From Monoplex corrugatus (Eukaryota; Mollusca; Gastropoda; Littorinimorpha; Ranellidae), in assembly GCA_030674185.1 (NCBI GenBank), contig CM060307.1:42586857-42650856 (forward strand): DNA of 64,000 nucleotides, given 5' to 3'. The translations under genes were made by a program, and so were the position numbers. Below are positions 1-10,259 of the stretch, piece by piece. The notes under the pieces were generated by a model that saw only the letters and a program-made list of their open reading frames with translations, searched no databases and was not told the origin of the DNA. Positions within the stretch are counted from its first letter, which is position 1. Each line of letters opens with the position of its first letter.

Positions 1-405
1 TTCTTACATATGGCTCAATCTCTTGGACCCTAACAACGACATTGAAGAGGAAGATTGATGGAGCATACACACGAATGCTACGTGCAGCCCTGAACAAATC
101 CCGGAGAGAACATCGAACTAACAAAGAGTTATATGGTAAGATCCCACCAGTCAGTAAATCAATACGTCAACAAAGACTGCGCTTCGCGGGACACTGCTGG
201 CGTAGCAAAGAAGAACTGGTGGAGGATGTTCATTATGGAGACCCAGTCAAGGCAGACAAAGACCAGGACGTCCAAAGAAGACCTTCATCGACCAACTGAT
301 CGATACGGGCTGTCAATATGATGAACTTACCTACTGCAATGTCTGACAGAGAAGGATGGAAGAAACGTGTCATGGATAGCCGAGCAAGCTCGACATGATG
401 ATGAC
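1..405 (+). mobile_element. 3' fragment of an RTE-like LINE (RT C-terminal region)
   Basis: Translation gives the C-terminal tail typical of LINE reverse transcriptases: 'DGAYTRMLRAALN', then 'ELYGKIPPVS' and 'RLRFAGHCWR', then a weakly readable tail of the 'AMSDREGWK' type. The reading moves between frames at about 130-240 and again near 300, so the copy is dead. It ends in a short ATGATGATG tail near 400, the kind of simple 3' end left by target-primed reverse transcription. The same peptide pattern recurs in the minus-strand copy at 50100-51110, so both probably belong to one clade. The left end lies outside the window. Clade assignment to RTE is inference from memory of the family, not from a search. 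Confidence 0.7.
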
Positions 406-497
406 AGTATGACTTTAATTGTCAGTGACTGTGTTATGAGTGGAGTGTTGAGTAACCGTTATGTACAACATGTTCAGGGGTGATTTCATGCTTGCAT

Positions 498-965
498 AAC
501 AATTAACAACAGGAAGAGAGTTCTTGAATGTTATATAGAACCGATAATGTTACACGGTTGTGAGGCGTGGACAGTCAGCAAGCAAAGCCATAACAAGATT
601 GAGACAGCCGAGATGTGGTTTCTAAGAGGAATGTTGAGAGTTCTATGGACAACAAAGAAAACAAACGAGACAATCTTGATGGAGCAGACACAAGAACATC
701 ATTCATAAGGAAGATTAGGAAAAGACAGGCAACATTTATAGGCCGTTTTATGAGGAAAGGGGAATTGGAGCATCTGGTCACAACAGGAAAGCTGGAGGGA
801 AAGAGAGCACCAGGTAGACCCAGGGAGAAGATATTGGACGGACTTACAGAGTGGCTGAAGACAAAGAGGGTGGAAGAGGTGCCTGAGGCAACAAGGGATA
901 GAAACAGATGGAAGGCCATGATCGCCAACGCCATGTGGCAAGGCACTCGATGATGATGATAAGCG
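498..965 (+). mobile_element. LINE-A copy 1, 5'-truncated 3' end
   Basis: This is the first of five copies in the window of one non-LTR retrotransposon, here called LINE-A. It holds the C-terminal tail of the endonuclease-reverse transcriptase: 'RKRVLECYIEPIM', 'GCEAWTVSKQS', 'AEMWFLRGMLRV', 'RKRQATFIGRFM', 'LEHLVTTGKLEGKRAPGRP'. A one-base shift near 685 separates the two halves. The copy ends in a GATGATGATGAT tail shared with the other copies. Position 620-640 reads through the site where copies 4 and 5 have a stop. Confidence 0.85.
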
Positions 966-1640
966 CAGTAATTATTTTTTACATGTTCACAACTTCTGGT
1001 GGTGACCTGTGTTGCAGTCAGGATATTGAAGTAATTGTTGGTTTGTCTACTGTTCTGTATAGTATGTATATCTCCGTCTGTATGGTGATAATGATTCTTG
1101 GAGAATACTTATCAGTGACATGTTTGGATATGCTTCAGATACTGTGGAGAAAATGGTTCTCATTGGCATTTCTGTCATTCTTTCTGTCGATGGTGAGACT
1201 AGGGATGGATTATTTTTCTTTGTAAGTTTGTCAGATGCTGTCTGTGCCGTTGAACTGTTTTCCTCTCGAAAACGTTTGATCTTTCAAAGACAGACTGAAA
1301 GAGCTTTTGTTGTTTACACCATGCGATTGTTTTGATGAGCCCAGGTTTGTTTGTTTGTTTTGTTGTTGTTGTTGTTTTTGTAAAAATAATGTAATGCGTT
1401 GGTTTGTACGCGTTTTTCCAAAATGTCATTGACTTCCTGTTATGTATCCACACTGCAGCGTTTGGAGAAGATATTTCAAACTGTGTGTTGGATCTGAAGC
1501 GGAACTATGAGAGTAGATTGTTTGTTGTCGTGTTTGACATCTACTTCAAGGTCCCAATCAGATGCAGAATGACTGAACTCTAGGGCCTTGATTTTACAAA
1601 AACCTACCAATGAGCAACATTTCGACTTTTATATGAGTGT
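966..1640. other. Intergenic, nothing recognised
   Basis: T-rich sequence with short GTTTGTTTGTTTT and GTTGTTGTTG runs near 1345-1375. Open frames here are short and carry no family signature. I see no gene. Confidence 0.6.
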
Positions 1641-1644
1641 GAAT

Positions 1645-2250
1645 TTGTTATTGTATGTGCAACTTTTACCTATTTGTTATTGTATGTGCAACTTTTACCT
1701 ATTTGTTATTGTATGTGCAACTTTTACCTATTTGTTATTGTATGTGCAACTTTTACCTATTTGTTATTGTATGTGCAACTTTTACCTATTTGTTATTGTA
1801 TGTGCAACTTTTACCTATTTGTTATTGTATGTGCAACTTTTACCTATTTGTTATTGTATGTGCAACTTTTACCTATTTGTTATTGTATGTGCACTTTTAC
1901 CTATTTGTTATTGTATGTGCAACTTTTACCTATTTGTTATTGTATGTGCAACTTTTACCTATTTGTTATTGTATGTGCAACTTTTACCTATTTGTTATTG
2001 TATGTGCAACTTTTACCTATTTGTTATTGTATGTGCAACTTTTACCTATTTGTTATTGTATGTGCAACTTTTACCTATTTGTTATTGTATGTGCAACTTT
2101 TACCTATTTGTTATTGTATGTGCAACTTTACCTATTGTTATTGTATGTGCACTTTTCTATTGTTATTGTATGTGCAACTTTTACCTATTTGTTATTGTAT
2201 GTGCAACTTTTACCTATTTGTTATTGTATGTGCAACTTTTACCTATTTGT
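1645..2250. repeat. 29-bp minisatellite, about 21 copies
   Basis: The unit TTGTTATTGTATGTGCAACT + TTTACCTAT repeats head to tail with period 29. Most copies are identical; a few lack one or several bases (near 1890, 2125 and 2150). Because 29 is not a multiple of 3 and the unit has no stop in any plus frame, all three plus frames stay open for about 600 bases and give repetitive hydrophobic peptides. These are artefacts, not genes. Confidence 0.95.
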
Positions 2251-2309
2251 AAACCTGTGTGCAAGTATACACAAAACACAAATGTATATGTAACTGGTTT
2301 TGTTATACA

Positions 2310-3154
2310 ACAAACTTCAGCTAAATGATGACAAGACAGACGTCAGAAACTTTCTCAGCTGCCTCCTCTTTCTCTCCCATTATGTAACACATCAGTCCCA
2401 ATTTCTGATTCAGCTAAAAACCTTGGTGTCTGCATTGACTCTCCCTCTCCATGAACAACTTTGTTTCTCAAACTGCCAGATCTTGCTACTATCACCTCCA
2501 TCGTATAAGCCTGATCAGGAAGTATCTCTCTGTCGAAACAACTGCAAAACTCGTTCTCTCCTTCATAATGTCTCGCATTGACTATTGCAATTCACTCCTG
2601 TCCGGTCTTCCTGCCTCCACCACTCACATCCTACAGCGCATTCAAAACAATGCTGCACGCCTTATACTCAAAAAGAAAAAAGCTGACCACATATCTCCTC
2701 TCCTGGCACAACTTCACTGGCTCCCTGTATCAAAGCGCATACAGCACAAACTAGACACCATGTGCTACAAAAGCCTCAATAACGCAGCCCCCGATTACCT
2801 GTCAAGCCTACTTGAGATCTATCTTCCCTCACGTACCCTCCGCTCTGCCTCCGATCCTCTGACTTTTCGCTTTCCACGCACTAAGCTCAATACCTATGGT
2901 CCACGAGCCTTCTCTGTTTCTGGTCCGCTCTCCTGGAATAAACTTCCTCTCTCTGTCCGTCAGCAACCTACTTTTGTCTCCTTCAAGTCCGCTCTCAAAA
3001 CTCACCTTTTCTCCTCTGCATAAAATCCTGACCTCACTCAATCCTCTCTGCAGCCTGTCTTCACTCGGAGGGGAATCACATTGCAATATATAATTGTATA
3101 TAATATGCTCTCTATAATTTTTCATTGCTTTTATTCTTTCTCCCCATTTATAGC

Positions 3155-3240
<86 letters not shown>

Positions 3241-3370
3241 AGTGCGTGTGTGTGGTGCGTGCGTGCGTGTGTGTGCGTGCGTGCGTGTGTGTGTGTCTGT
3301 TTCAGCGCTTAGATTTGATTTTATCAAGATTTTGCGCTATATAAATATTATAATTATTATTATTATTATC
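2310..3370 (+). mobile_element. LINE-B copy 1, CR1/L2-like 3' half
   Basis: From 2451 an uninterrupted frame encodes the RT C-terminal ('connection') segment typical of CR1/L2-like LINEs: 'SRIDYCNSLLSGLP', 'LQRIQNNAARLI', 'LHWLPVSKRIQ', 'SRTLRSASD', 'FSVSGPLSWNKLP', 'FKSALKTHLF'. Upstream, 'LNDDKTD' and 'SAKNLGVCID' lie in other frames, so frameshifts break it at about 2345 and 2445. After the stop near 3021 comes a 3' UTR containing a (GT)n tract (3155-3300), then 'GCGCTATATAAATATTATAA' and an (ATT)n tail, a common LINE 3' end in marine invertebrates. A second copy lies at 60540-61622. Confidence 0.85.
3155..3300. repeat. (GT)n / (GTGC)n microsatellite in the LINE 3' UTR
   Basis: An almost pure GT tract that grades into GTGC and GTGTGC. 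It lies between the LINE-B stop codon and its ATT tail. Confidence 0.95.
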
Positions 3371-3450
3371 AAACAATACATAAATTTCGCCTTTAATCCA
3401 TTTTCATTCGCTGACTTTGTTTCAGTTTCACCTTAATTTAGGATTTATGC

Positions 3451-4875
3451 ATGACGAAGCAAACTGGGATAGTAAGGAATCTGATGGCTTTCTTCAACAA
3501 CTCCACTCAATATCATATGGTGACAGCCGCTGCCAATGCCACGTCCTTCTTCCTTGGGACAAATGGAATACAACACATTGGAAATACAACATATTTGCTT
3601 GAGAAACCATCAAGATGTGTACATCTACCCAACATCAGTTTCCTCCCGCCCGTTAACACTAACACAGTCCTCGTGACTCACGCCACAGAGAAGACAATGT
3701 ATCAAATTCTTCAGTTGGTAGTTTCGGTGGTCATCTGCGTTGCTGGGATCCCAACCAACTTTATCAATCTGATGGCGTTCTTCAGGTTAGGGTTAAAGGA
3801 TCGTGTCAACGCTTGCCTTTTCTGGCTGTCTTTTTGTGATATGATGTCTTTGATGTCCCACATCATGAGAAGTGGAGAGTTGGCGGTGCAGTTCTATACA
3901 GGAGACAAAGTCAGGATGTTCCGCAGTGATATGGTGTTGCTTTTGTACGATTATGGACTTGCGACTATCAGTGGGTTTCGCCAGATCTCCTTCTTCATGT
4001 ATGCCTTCATTGCCCTGGATCGCTGCCTGTGCATTCTCATGCCACTGCACAGTCGACAGCTCTTGAGCAACAAAGTCACCGCCATCATTATCGTCACCGG
4101 ATCTGTCGTCTGTTTCATCTTGAATGTTTTCAGCGAGCTGAGGCAAAGTTCTGTATGTCTAATCTTTATGGACACTGGAAGACGTGGATATCTTTTAGGT
4201 TTAAGACAGCTGGTGAAATCCAATCCGCTGCTCATGCAACTGTCGCTGATCCTGGACAGTTTCGTGCTGGGTCTGGCCCTACCTATGCTCTTCCTCACCA
4301 CCGTCATCGTCAGCACTATCATCACCGCTGTCGCCTTACGCAAGCGGAGAGACTGGCTTCGTCAAATGACCTTTTCCTCCTCCACAGATGCCGTGTCGCA
4401 CAACACTGCTGGAAATGGTCGTAGTGACAGCGATCACAACAGCGGTGGAAGTATTAGTGGTAGCAGTGGCCATGGTGCTGGTGGTAGGAGTAGCGGTGTT
4501 GGCAGCCAGGAAGCTGCCATCACCCAGATGCTTGTCATTGTGTCTTTGATATACATTATCTGCACTGTGCCCGTGTTCATACACCATCTGGTGAGATACC
4601 TTCTGTCTGGCTTCTACATGGGCGGGAAATACGGCAACTTGATGATGGTCACTTATTACGTCAATTCTGTTCTGATCAATTTCAATGCCTCAATCAACTT
4701 CATCGTCTTCTACTGGCAAGGTTCTCGCTTCAGGAAAGAAATTCATTTCATGTTTTGCGCATGCGCCATGCGGGTAGCCAGGCAAAGGAACGGACAGAAC
4801 ACTGTTCAAAGCGACGTCACAGAGATTGAGACAGCAACTCGAGCAAGCACTTCTATGACGTCACGCAAGGTTTGA
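3451..4875 (+). CDS. Class A (rhodopsin-like) orphan GPCR, single coding exon, 474 aa
   Basis: An intact seven-helix receptor, presumably in the plasma membrane and coupled to heterotrimeric G proteins. The N-terminal 85 residues carry several N-glycosylation sequons (NNST, NATS, NTT, NIS). TM1 is about 86-111 with the GxxxN pattern (N103); TM2 119-138 has 'LSFCD' (D130); TM3 165-190 ends in DRC (190-192) instead of DRY; TM4 208-227 lacks the usual Trp; TM5 265-297 has P278; TM6 357-380 has CTVP where CWxP is usual; TM7 396-422 has 'NASIN' in place of NPxxY. Intracellular loop 3 (298-355) is Ser/Gly-rich. No Cys sits at the top of TM3. ATG 3451 is the first in-frame Met; a good acceptor (TTTGTTTCAG, about 3424) just upstream suggests a spliced 5' UTR. 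The ligand is unknown: peptide and chemosensory receptors in molluscs share the DRC and NxxIN variants. Confidence 0.85.
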   Translation: MTKQTGIVRNLMAFFNNSTQYHMVTAAANATSFFLGTNGIQHIGNTTYLLEKPSRCVHLPNISFLPPVNTNTVLVTHATEKTMYQILQLVVSVVICVAGIPTNFINLMAFFRLGLKDRVNACLFWLSFCDMMSLMSHIMRSGELAVQFYTGDKVRMFRSDMVLLLYDYGLATISGFRQISFFMYAFIALDRCLCILMPLHSRQLLSNKVTAIIIVTGSVVCFILNVFSELRQSSVCLIFMDTGRRGYLLGLRQLVKSNPLLMQLSLILDSFVLGLALPMLFLTTVIVSTIITAVALRKRRDWLRQMTFSSSTDAVSHNTAGNGRSDSDHNSGGSISGSSGHGAGGRSSGVGSQEAAITQMLVIVSLIYIICTVPVFIHHLVRYLLSGFYMGGKYGNLMMVTYYVNSVLINFNASINFIVFYWQGSRFRKEIHFMFCACAMRVARQRNGQNTVQSDVTEIETATRASTSMTSRKV

Positions 4876-5330
4876 GAAAACTTCATACGACTTTACAGAA
4901 TATCAGCCAGCAAACTCTTGTGAACCCCCAGTTACAATCAACTCACTCATATGAAACTCGTTTTCTGCAAACACGAATTCCCAGCCTAACATCTATTACA
5001 GTCACTAAACAGTCCCAGTTTGTAATTGTGTAAATGTTGCTGTTACAAATCTTCGATTTAGCTAATAAATCTCTATGCCAACCCCATTCCCACCCTGTCC
5101 TCTTGTAAGCGTCATTGGATTGTGGGTCAGTAGTTCCCAGGACAATAGTTCTTGGGGTGAGTATATCCAAGACCCTTGGGTTGATAGATCCCATGCTCGA
5201 TAAATCCTGGGAAGTGAAAGGAAACTGAAGGAAGCAAATATTGATACAGTTGTATTACCGGTACATAAGAAAGATTGTCATTACCAAACGTCGTTTGTGA
5301 GCACCTTAATCAACACTTCTCTTACACTAT
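4876..5330. other. Downstream flank of the GPCR gene
   Basis: Probable 3' UTR, then non-coding sequence. GCTAATAAATCTC near 5061 contains AATAAA in the sense orientation about 190 bases after the stop, a plausible polyadenylation signal. From 5110 to 5220 short related phrases (AGTTCCCAGGACAATAGTTC, AGACCCTTGGG, ATAGATCCC) recur imperfectly. No gene seen. Confidence 0.5.
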
Positions 5331-5336
5331 TTATAT

Positions 5337-5374
5337 ATATGTGTGTGTGTGCGTGCGTGCGTGCGTGCGTGTGC

Positions 5375-5432
<58 letters not shown>
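5337..5432. repeat. (GT)n / (GC)n microsatellite
   Basis: GTGTGTGTGC grading through GCGTGCGTGC and GCGCGCGC into a pure GT run. Confidence 0.95.
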
Positions 5433-5433
<1 letters not shown>

Positions 5434-5640
5434 TGTGTGCCATTTAACATCATTTAGTTTATTTCCTTTCGTACTGTGTGGCATCTCAAACAAGTCCTCG
5501 CTGTGGTATAAAATCATCAAAAATTCAGAAGTGTATCTTAATTCACGTTTACTAACAGAAGCTATTAGGACAACAACATTAAATATTTCATTTATCGTGG
5601 TCGCGTCAGACAAAGGCACAAAACACAGCTTTTTCGCAGC

Positions 5641-5793
5641 GTACATACATACATACATACATCAACATACATACATACATACATACATACATACATACAT
5701 GCATGCATACATACATACATACAAACATACATACAATACATACATACATACATACATACATACATACATACATACATACATACATACATACAT
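5641..5793. repeat. (CATA)n microsatellite
   Basis: About 38 tetranucleotide units of CATA with a few GCATGCAT and CAAA interruptions. It abuts the 5' truncation point of LINE-A copy 2. Confidence 0.95.
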
Positions 5794-5802
5794 AATATAT
5801 AC

Positions 5803-6545
5803 ATCCAAGAATATACTAGAAATAGAAAGCAAAGCTAAGGGGTTGGAACTAAACAGCAGGAAGACTGAAGTCATGATGATCAGTAAAAAACATGAAATCC
5901 CCTCATGCAAAATAACAGCAAATGGCACAACCTTGACACAGGTTAATAAGTTCAAATACCTGGGAACAGTCATTTCATCAGACGGCAGATATACATCGAA
6001 AATAGCTGGCAGAATCGGCCAAGCCAAAACAACATTCAAGAAGATGACAAGCATTCTTAAAAACAAAAGCCTATCAATTAACATCAGAAAGAGAGTCCTT
6101 GAATGTTATATAGAACCAATACTGTTGTATGATGCGAGGCGTGGACAGTCAGCAAGCAAAGCCAGAGCAAGATTGAGGCAGCCGAGATGTGGTTTCTAAG
6201 AAGAATGTTGAGAGTTCCACGGACAGCAAAGAAAACAAACGAGACAGTCTTGATGGAAGCAGACACAAGTAGATCACTCATAAGGAAGCTTTGGAAAAGA
6301 CAGGCAACATTCATAGGCCATTTTATTAGGAAGGGGGATTTGGAGCACCTGGTCACAACGGGAAAGCTGGAGGGAAAGAGAACACCAGGTAGACCCAGGG
6401 TGAGAATGCTGGACGGACTTGCAGAGTGGCTGGGGATGAGGAGGGTGCGGGAGATGATAGGGGCAACGAGAGATAGAGATGGATGGAAGTCCATGATCGC
6501 CAACGACATGCGGCAGGGCACCTGATGTGATGATGATGATCCATA
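5803..6545 (+). mobile_element. LINE-A copy 2, 5'-truncated
   Basis: It starts inside the RT domain right after a (CATA)n tract. It encodes 'GLELNSRKTEVMMISKK', 'FKYLGTVISSDGR', 'RKRVLECYIEPILL'. A missing G near 6130 shifts the frame; the second frame continues with 'MWFLRRMLRVPRTAKK', 'RKGDLEHLVTTGKLEGK' and 'DGWKSMIANDMRQGT'. It ends in TGATGTGATGATGATGAT. Apart from the single shift the copy is well preserved, so insertion was fairly recent. Confidence 0.88.
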
Positions 6546-6719
6546 AATACACGAACATACATAATAAATGCATATATAACCTACACATATACATACATTC
6601 ATACATATCTACATACATACATACATACATACATACATACATACACACATACATACATACACGCATGTATGCATACATGCATACATGCATATATACATAC
6701 ATACATACACGCACGCACG

Positions 6720-6751
<32 letters not shown>

Positions 6752-6805
6752 CACGCACATACATGATAAATATATATACACATATGCATGTATACACACA
6801 CAGAG
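6546..6805. repeat. (CATA)n-rich spacer between two facing LINE-A copies
   Basis: Degenerate CATA, CACG and (TA)n sequence. It separates the 3' tails of LINE-A copies 2 (plus) and 3 (minus), which point toward each other. Confidence 0.85.
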
Positions 6806-7284
6806 CATCATCATCATCATCTGTGCCCTGACGCATGGCGTTGGCAATCATGGCCTTCCACACAAATCTGTCCCTTGTCGCTGCAAGTACATCTCCCACC
6901 TTCTCTGTCCTCAGCCACCCAGCAAGTCCGTCCAATATTTTCTCCCTTGGTCTACCTGGTGTTCTCTTTCCATCCAGCTTTCCTGTTGTGACCAGGTGCT
7001 CCAATTCCCCTTGCCTCATAAAATGTCCTAGAAATGCTGCTTGTCTTTTCCTAATCTTCTTTATCAATGATCTCCATGTTTCTGCCTCCATCAAGACTGT
7101 CTCGTTTGTTTTCTTTACTGTCCATGGAACTCTCAACATTCTTCTTAGAAACCACGGTTCGGCTGCCTCAATCTAGTTCTGGCTTTGCGTGTTGACTGTC
7201 CACGCCTCACAACTGTATAACAGTATTAGTTCTATACAACATTCAAGAACTCTCTTCCCGATGTTAATTGATAGGCATTTGTCG
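6806..7284 (-). mobile_element. LINE-A copy 3, 3' segment (minus)
   Basis: The reverse complement encodes the same C-terminal tail as the other LINE-A copies ('MLRVPWTVKKTNETVLMEAE', 'LEHLVTTGKLDGKRTPGRP', 'IANAMRQGT') and ends at the (CATCATCAT) tail at 6806-6821. The body stops abruptly at about 7284, at the sequence equivalent to 'ATGCCTATCAATTAACATC'. From there the element continues in the opposite orientation (see 7285-7510). Confidence 0.88.
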
Positions 7285-7510
7285 GTTTTGATGATTTGAT
7301 GATTGAGGCCCTGGAGGAATTTGGTATTGAAAAAATAACAGTCCTCCTAAATGAAATTCATGACACCGCAAAAATCACCAAAGATATGTCAAAATCAATT
7401 TTCATTGCACTTCCAAAGAAAACAGGGGCTATAGAATGCGAACTCCATCGTACAATCAGCTTGATGAGTCATGTAACAACAATCCTTTTAAGAATAATCA
7501 TGATGAGGAC
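7285..7510 (+). mobile_element. LINE RT segment inverted relative to the adjoining LINE-A copy 3
   Basis: Reading plus, the frame gives 'ALEEFGIEKITVLLNEIHD', 'KSIFIALPKKTGAIECELHR' and 'TISLMSHVTTILLRIIMMR'. This is the RT finger region expected upstream of the 'KAFDWVRH' motif seen in copy 5. It directly abuts the 3' segment of copy 3, which reads minus. The arrangement is what a 5' inversion (twin priming) produces. Confidence 0.8.
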
Positions 7511-7774
7511 ACACACACACATAGAGATGAATAATTCGATAGAAAGACAAACAGACAGACAGACAGACAGATAGATAGATGGATAGATATATTCTATCAG
7601 TTGAAACAAAATTTCATTCAAGTTCTAAGACCTTTATCAAGATCGCTTACAACTTCAGACGGTAGCAATGAATCCTCCAAACAACAGCATTTTGTGATTC
7701 GTCGTTCACTTTGAAATGAAGACCCAAGACAGGCACCATGTGCTTTTTTTAAAACAATAATTGCAGTAAGAATA

Positions 7775-7783
7775 ATAATAATA

Positions 7784-7839
<56 letters not shown>

Positions 7840-7915
7840 AAAAAAAATAATAATAACAACAACAATAATATTATTAACAATAATAACAACAATCATCATC
7901 ATCATCATCATCAAT
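7775..7915. repeat. (ATG)n and (AAT)n/(CAT)n microsatellite cluster
   Basis: A run of ATGATG (about 7786-7838), then AATAATAAC and (CAT)n to 7912. It contains no gene. Confidence 0.95.
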
Positions 7916-8078
7916 CTTTATTTCACATACGGCTGGGCTCTGTCTTCTGGAATGGAGATCCACAGCGGATTTTTTAATTTTTTTTTTTTATTCAGAGTAA
8001 GGAGTGAATTCATTGTCTATTTCAGGAAGCATTTTTCGATATCCTTTTAACAGCAAAAGTTGCTCAGAACCGTGATAC

Positions 8079-8270
8079 TTAACCCTTTGACTCCCGCACC
8101 CTGTCCACCAGCACCCTGCATTGCCAACCATGCTAGCAGAGCGAAAAATGAACCCTATGACTCCGCCACCCTATCCACCAGCATCGTGCAGGAAACTGAT
8201 GGATATGGTGAGGAACTCAAAGGGTCAAGTTTTTGCATTGGTGGATAGGGTGTGGGAGTCAAAGGGTTAA
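8079..8270. mobile_element. MITE-P copy A, TTAA-ended nested-palindrome element
   Basis: 192 bp from TTAACCCTTTGACTCCCGC to its inverted partner GTGGGAGTCAAAGGGTTAA. Inside is a second, shorter palindrome around CCACCCTATCCACCAGCATC / GATGGATATGGTGAGGAACT. TTAA at both ends and termini starting CCC resemble piggyBac-type MITEs. Related copies lie at 14532, 15057, 19035 and 55166. Confidence 0.75.
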
Positions 8271-8271
8271 T

Positions 8272-8420
8272 TTGCCTTGTTGTATTGAATACGCGTCCTT
8301 TTTGGTTTGCTTGTTCTTCTGGTTCCTGTTTGCTTGGACGCTGGCAGTCGCACTTGTTTTGGATCATGTATTTAACAGTTTCTTTATCTTCAGCTTCTGT
8401 CGAAGTGGAACATGTTCAAA
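8272..8420 (+). repeat. Dispersed repeat R1, partial copy
   Basis: The phrase TTGTTGTATTGAATACGCGT followed by GGTTCCTGTTTGCTTGGACG and CTGGCAGTCGCACTTGTTTT matches 36405-36500. It probably belongs to the 3' UTR of an RTE-like LINE. Confidence 0.55.
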
Positions 8421-8604
8421 ACCACAAAACCAGACTTTTGTTGTGCTGTGGTGATATTCTCTTCGCTATTGAGACCAAACTGTCGGCACATCAAAAGAAA
8501 CATACTGAAGAAGAAATTAGATCTATACAGTCATAGAAAATGACTTTTGTTCTTAAGTTAAATACGAAATTGATTCCTTAAATTCGTTTTTTTTATTCTA
8601 TTCA

Positions 8605-8627
8605 TTCATTCATTCATTTATTCATTC

Positions 8628-8682
<55 letters not shown>

Positions 8683-8770
8683 CTATCTATCTATCTATCT
8701 ATCTATCTCTTTGTCTATCTATCTACCTATCTTTCTATTCATTTATTTATGGATTTATTTATTCATTTAC
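8605..8770. repeat. (ATTC)n then (TATC)n microsatellite
   Basis: Short ATTC runs flank a TATC tract of about 25 units (8628-8725). Confidence 0.95.
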
Positions 8771-9215
8771 TCATTTTATTTTATTCATCTATATATTTAT
8801 TTTTGTGACAGTGCAACCACAAAGACATAGCTGGTTTAGACAATCAGTCGCTGTGACACCGAAAAAGCTTTATATGAAATAAAACTGGATGCACATCGAG
8901 AGCCATGCTAGACTCACACAACTGCAAAAACAGACATTAAGTATTATCAAAAGTTTATAAGAAAATGCTGTTCACACAACTTCTTCGAGAAATGTTGATT
9001 TTAAGCACTTTATTATTACGTTCTTCGTTTATTTATTCCTTCATTTATTTTATTTATAATAATAATGATTAGTAGCAGTAATTTTTGTTTATCTATTTAT
9101 CTTTCTTTTTGGGGGGCTGTGTGATCTTGACCTTGGCGTCTAACTTTTCTAAGTTACATTTTCGCAACGCCTAAACGGTCTACACCCTTCACCAAAATTT
9201 GGTAAAATCCACATA

Positions 9216-9335
9216 TGAAGACCTGAGAAAGTCGTGTCCATACATTTTGTCACAGACAGACAGAAAGATAGACAGAGAGAGACACACACACACAGACAGA
9301 GGCACACACACACACACACATACACTCACACAAAC

Positions 9336-9366
<31 letters not shown>

Positions 9367-9457
9367 AACACACACACACACACACACACACACACCTCTG
9401 GTCGATATGAAACAATCATACATTTTGTCACAGACAGAAAGACACAAAAGAGAGAGA

Positions 9458-9552
<95 letters not shown>

Positions 9553-9602
9553 GCACACACACACATATACACTCACACAAACAGAGAGAGAGAGAGAGAG
9601 AG

Positions 9603-9670
<68 letters not shown>

Positions 9671-9729
9671 ACACACACACCTCTGGTCGATATGAAAGAA
9701 TCATACATTTTGTCACAGACAGAAAGACA

Positions 9730-9826
<97 letters not shown>

Positions 9827-9863
9827 GCACACACACACACAGAGGCACACACACATATACACT

Positions 9864-9895
<32 letters not shown>

Positions 9896-9897
9896 AG

Positions 9898-9973
<76 letters not shown>

Positions 9974-10072
9974 CACACATACACACACACACCCTGGTCG
10001 ATATGAAAGAATCATACATTTTGTCACAGAAGAAAGACAGAGAGAGAGACCACACAACACACCACACAACAC

Positions 10073-10103
<31 letters not shown>

Positions 10104-10185
10104 CAACACACACCACACAGAGCACACACACATATACACTCACACAAACACAGAGAGAGAGAGAGAGTGAGAGAAAACACACACA

Positions 10186-10231
<46 letters not shown>

Positions 10232-10240
10232 CGTCGATAT
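9216..10240. repeat. Higher-order CA/GA array, four composite units
   Basis: Each unit of about 250-300 bp has the same order: a unique phrase (GGTCGATATGAAAGAATCAT ... TTTTGTCACAGACAGAAAGA), a CA tract, AGAGGCACACAC, a CATATACACTCACACAAACA phrase, a GA run, then a second CA tract. Units start near 9216, 9401, 9683 and 9992, the first being divergent. Long open frames here (Thr-His or Cys-Val repeats on either strand) are simple-sequence artefacts. Confidence 0.9.
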
Positions 10241-10259
10241 AAACAATCTCCGTTTTAGG

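Noticed and set aside
1588..2328. A 246-codon hydrophobic repeat protein
   Set aside because: It is the translation of a 29-bp minisatellite, equally open in all three frames.
5641..6802. Tyr/Met/Cys-rich reading frames
   Set aside because: Translations of (CATA)n microsatellite.
9199..10246. Several long open frames of Thr-His or Cys-Val repeats on both strands
   Set aside because: They follow from (CA)n/(GT)n tracts; no codon structure or splice context.
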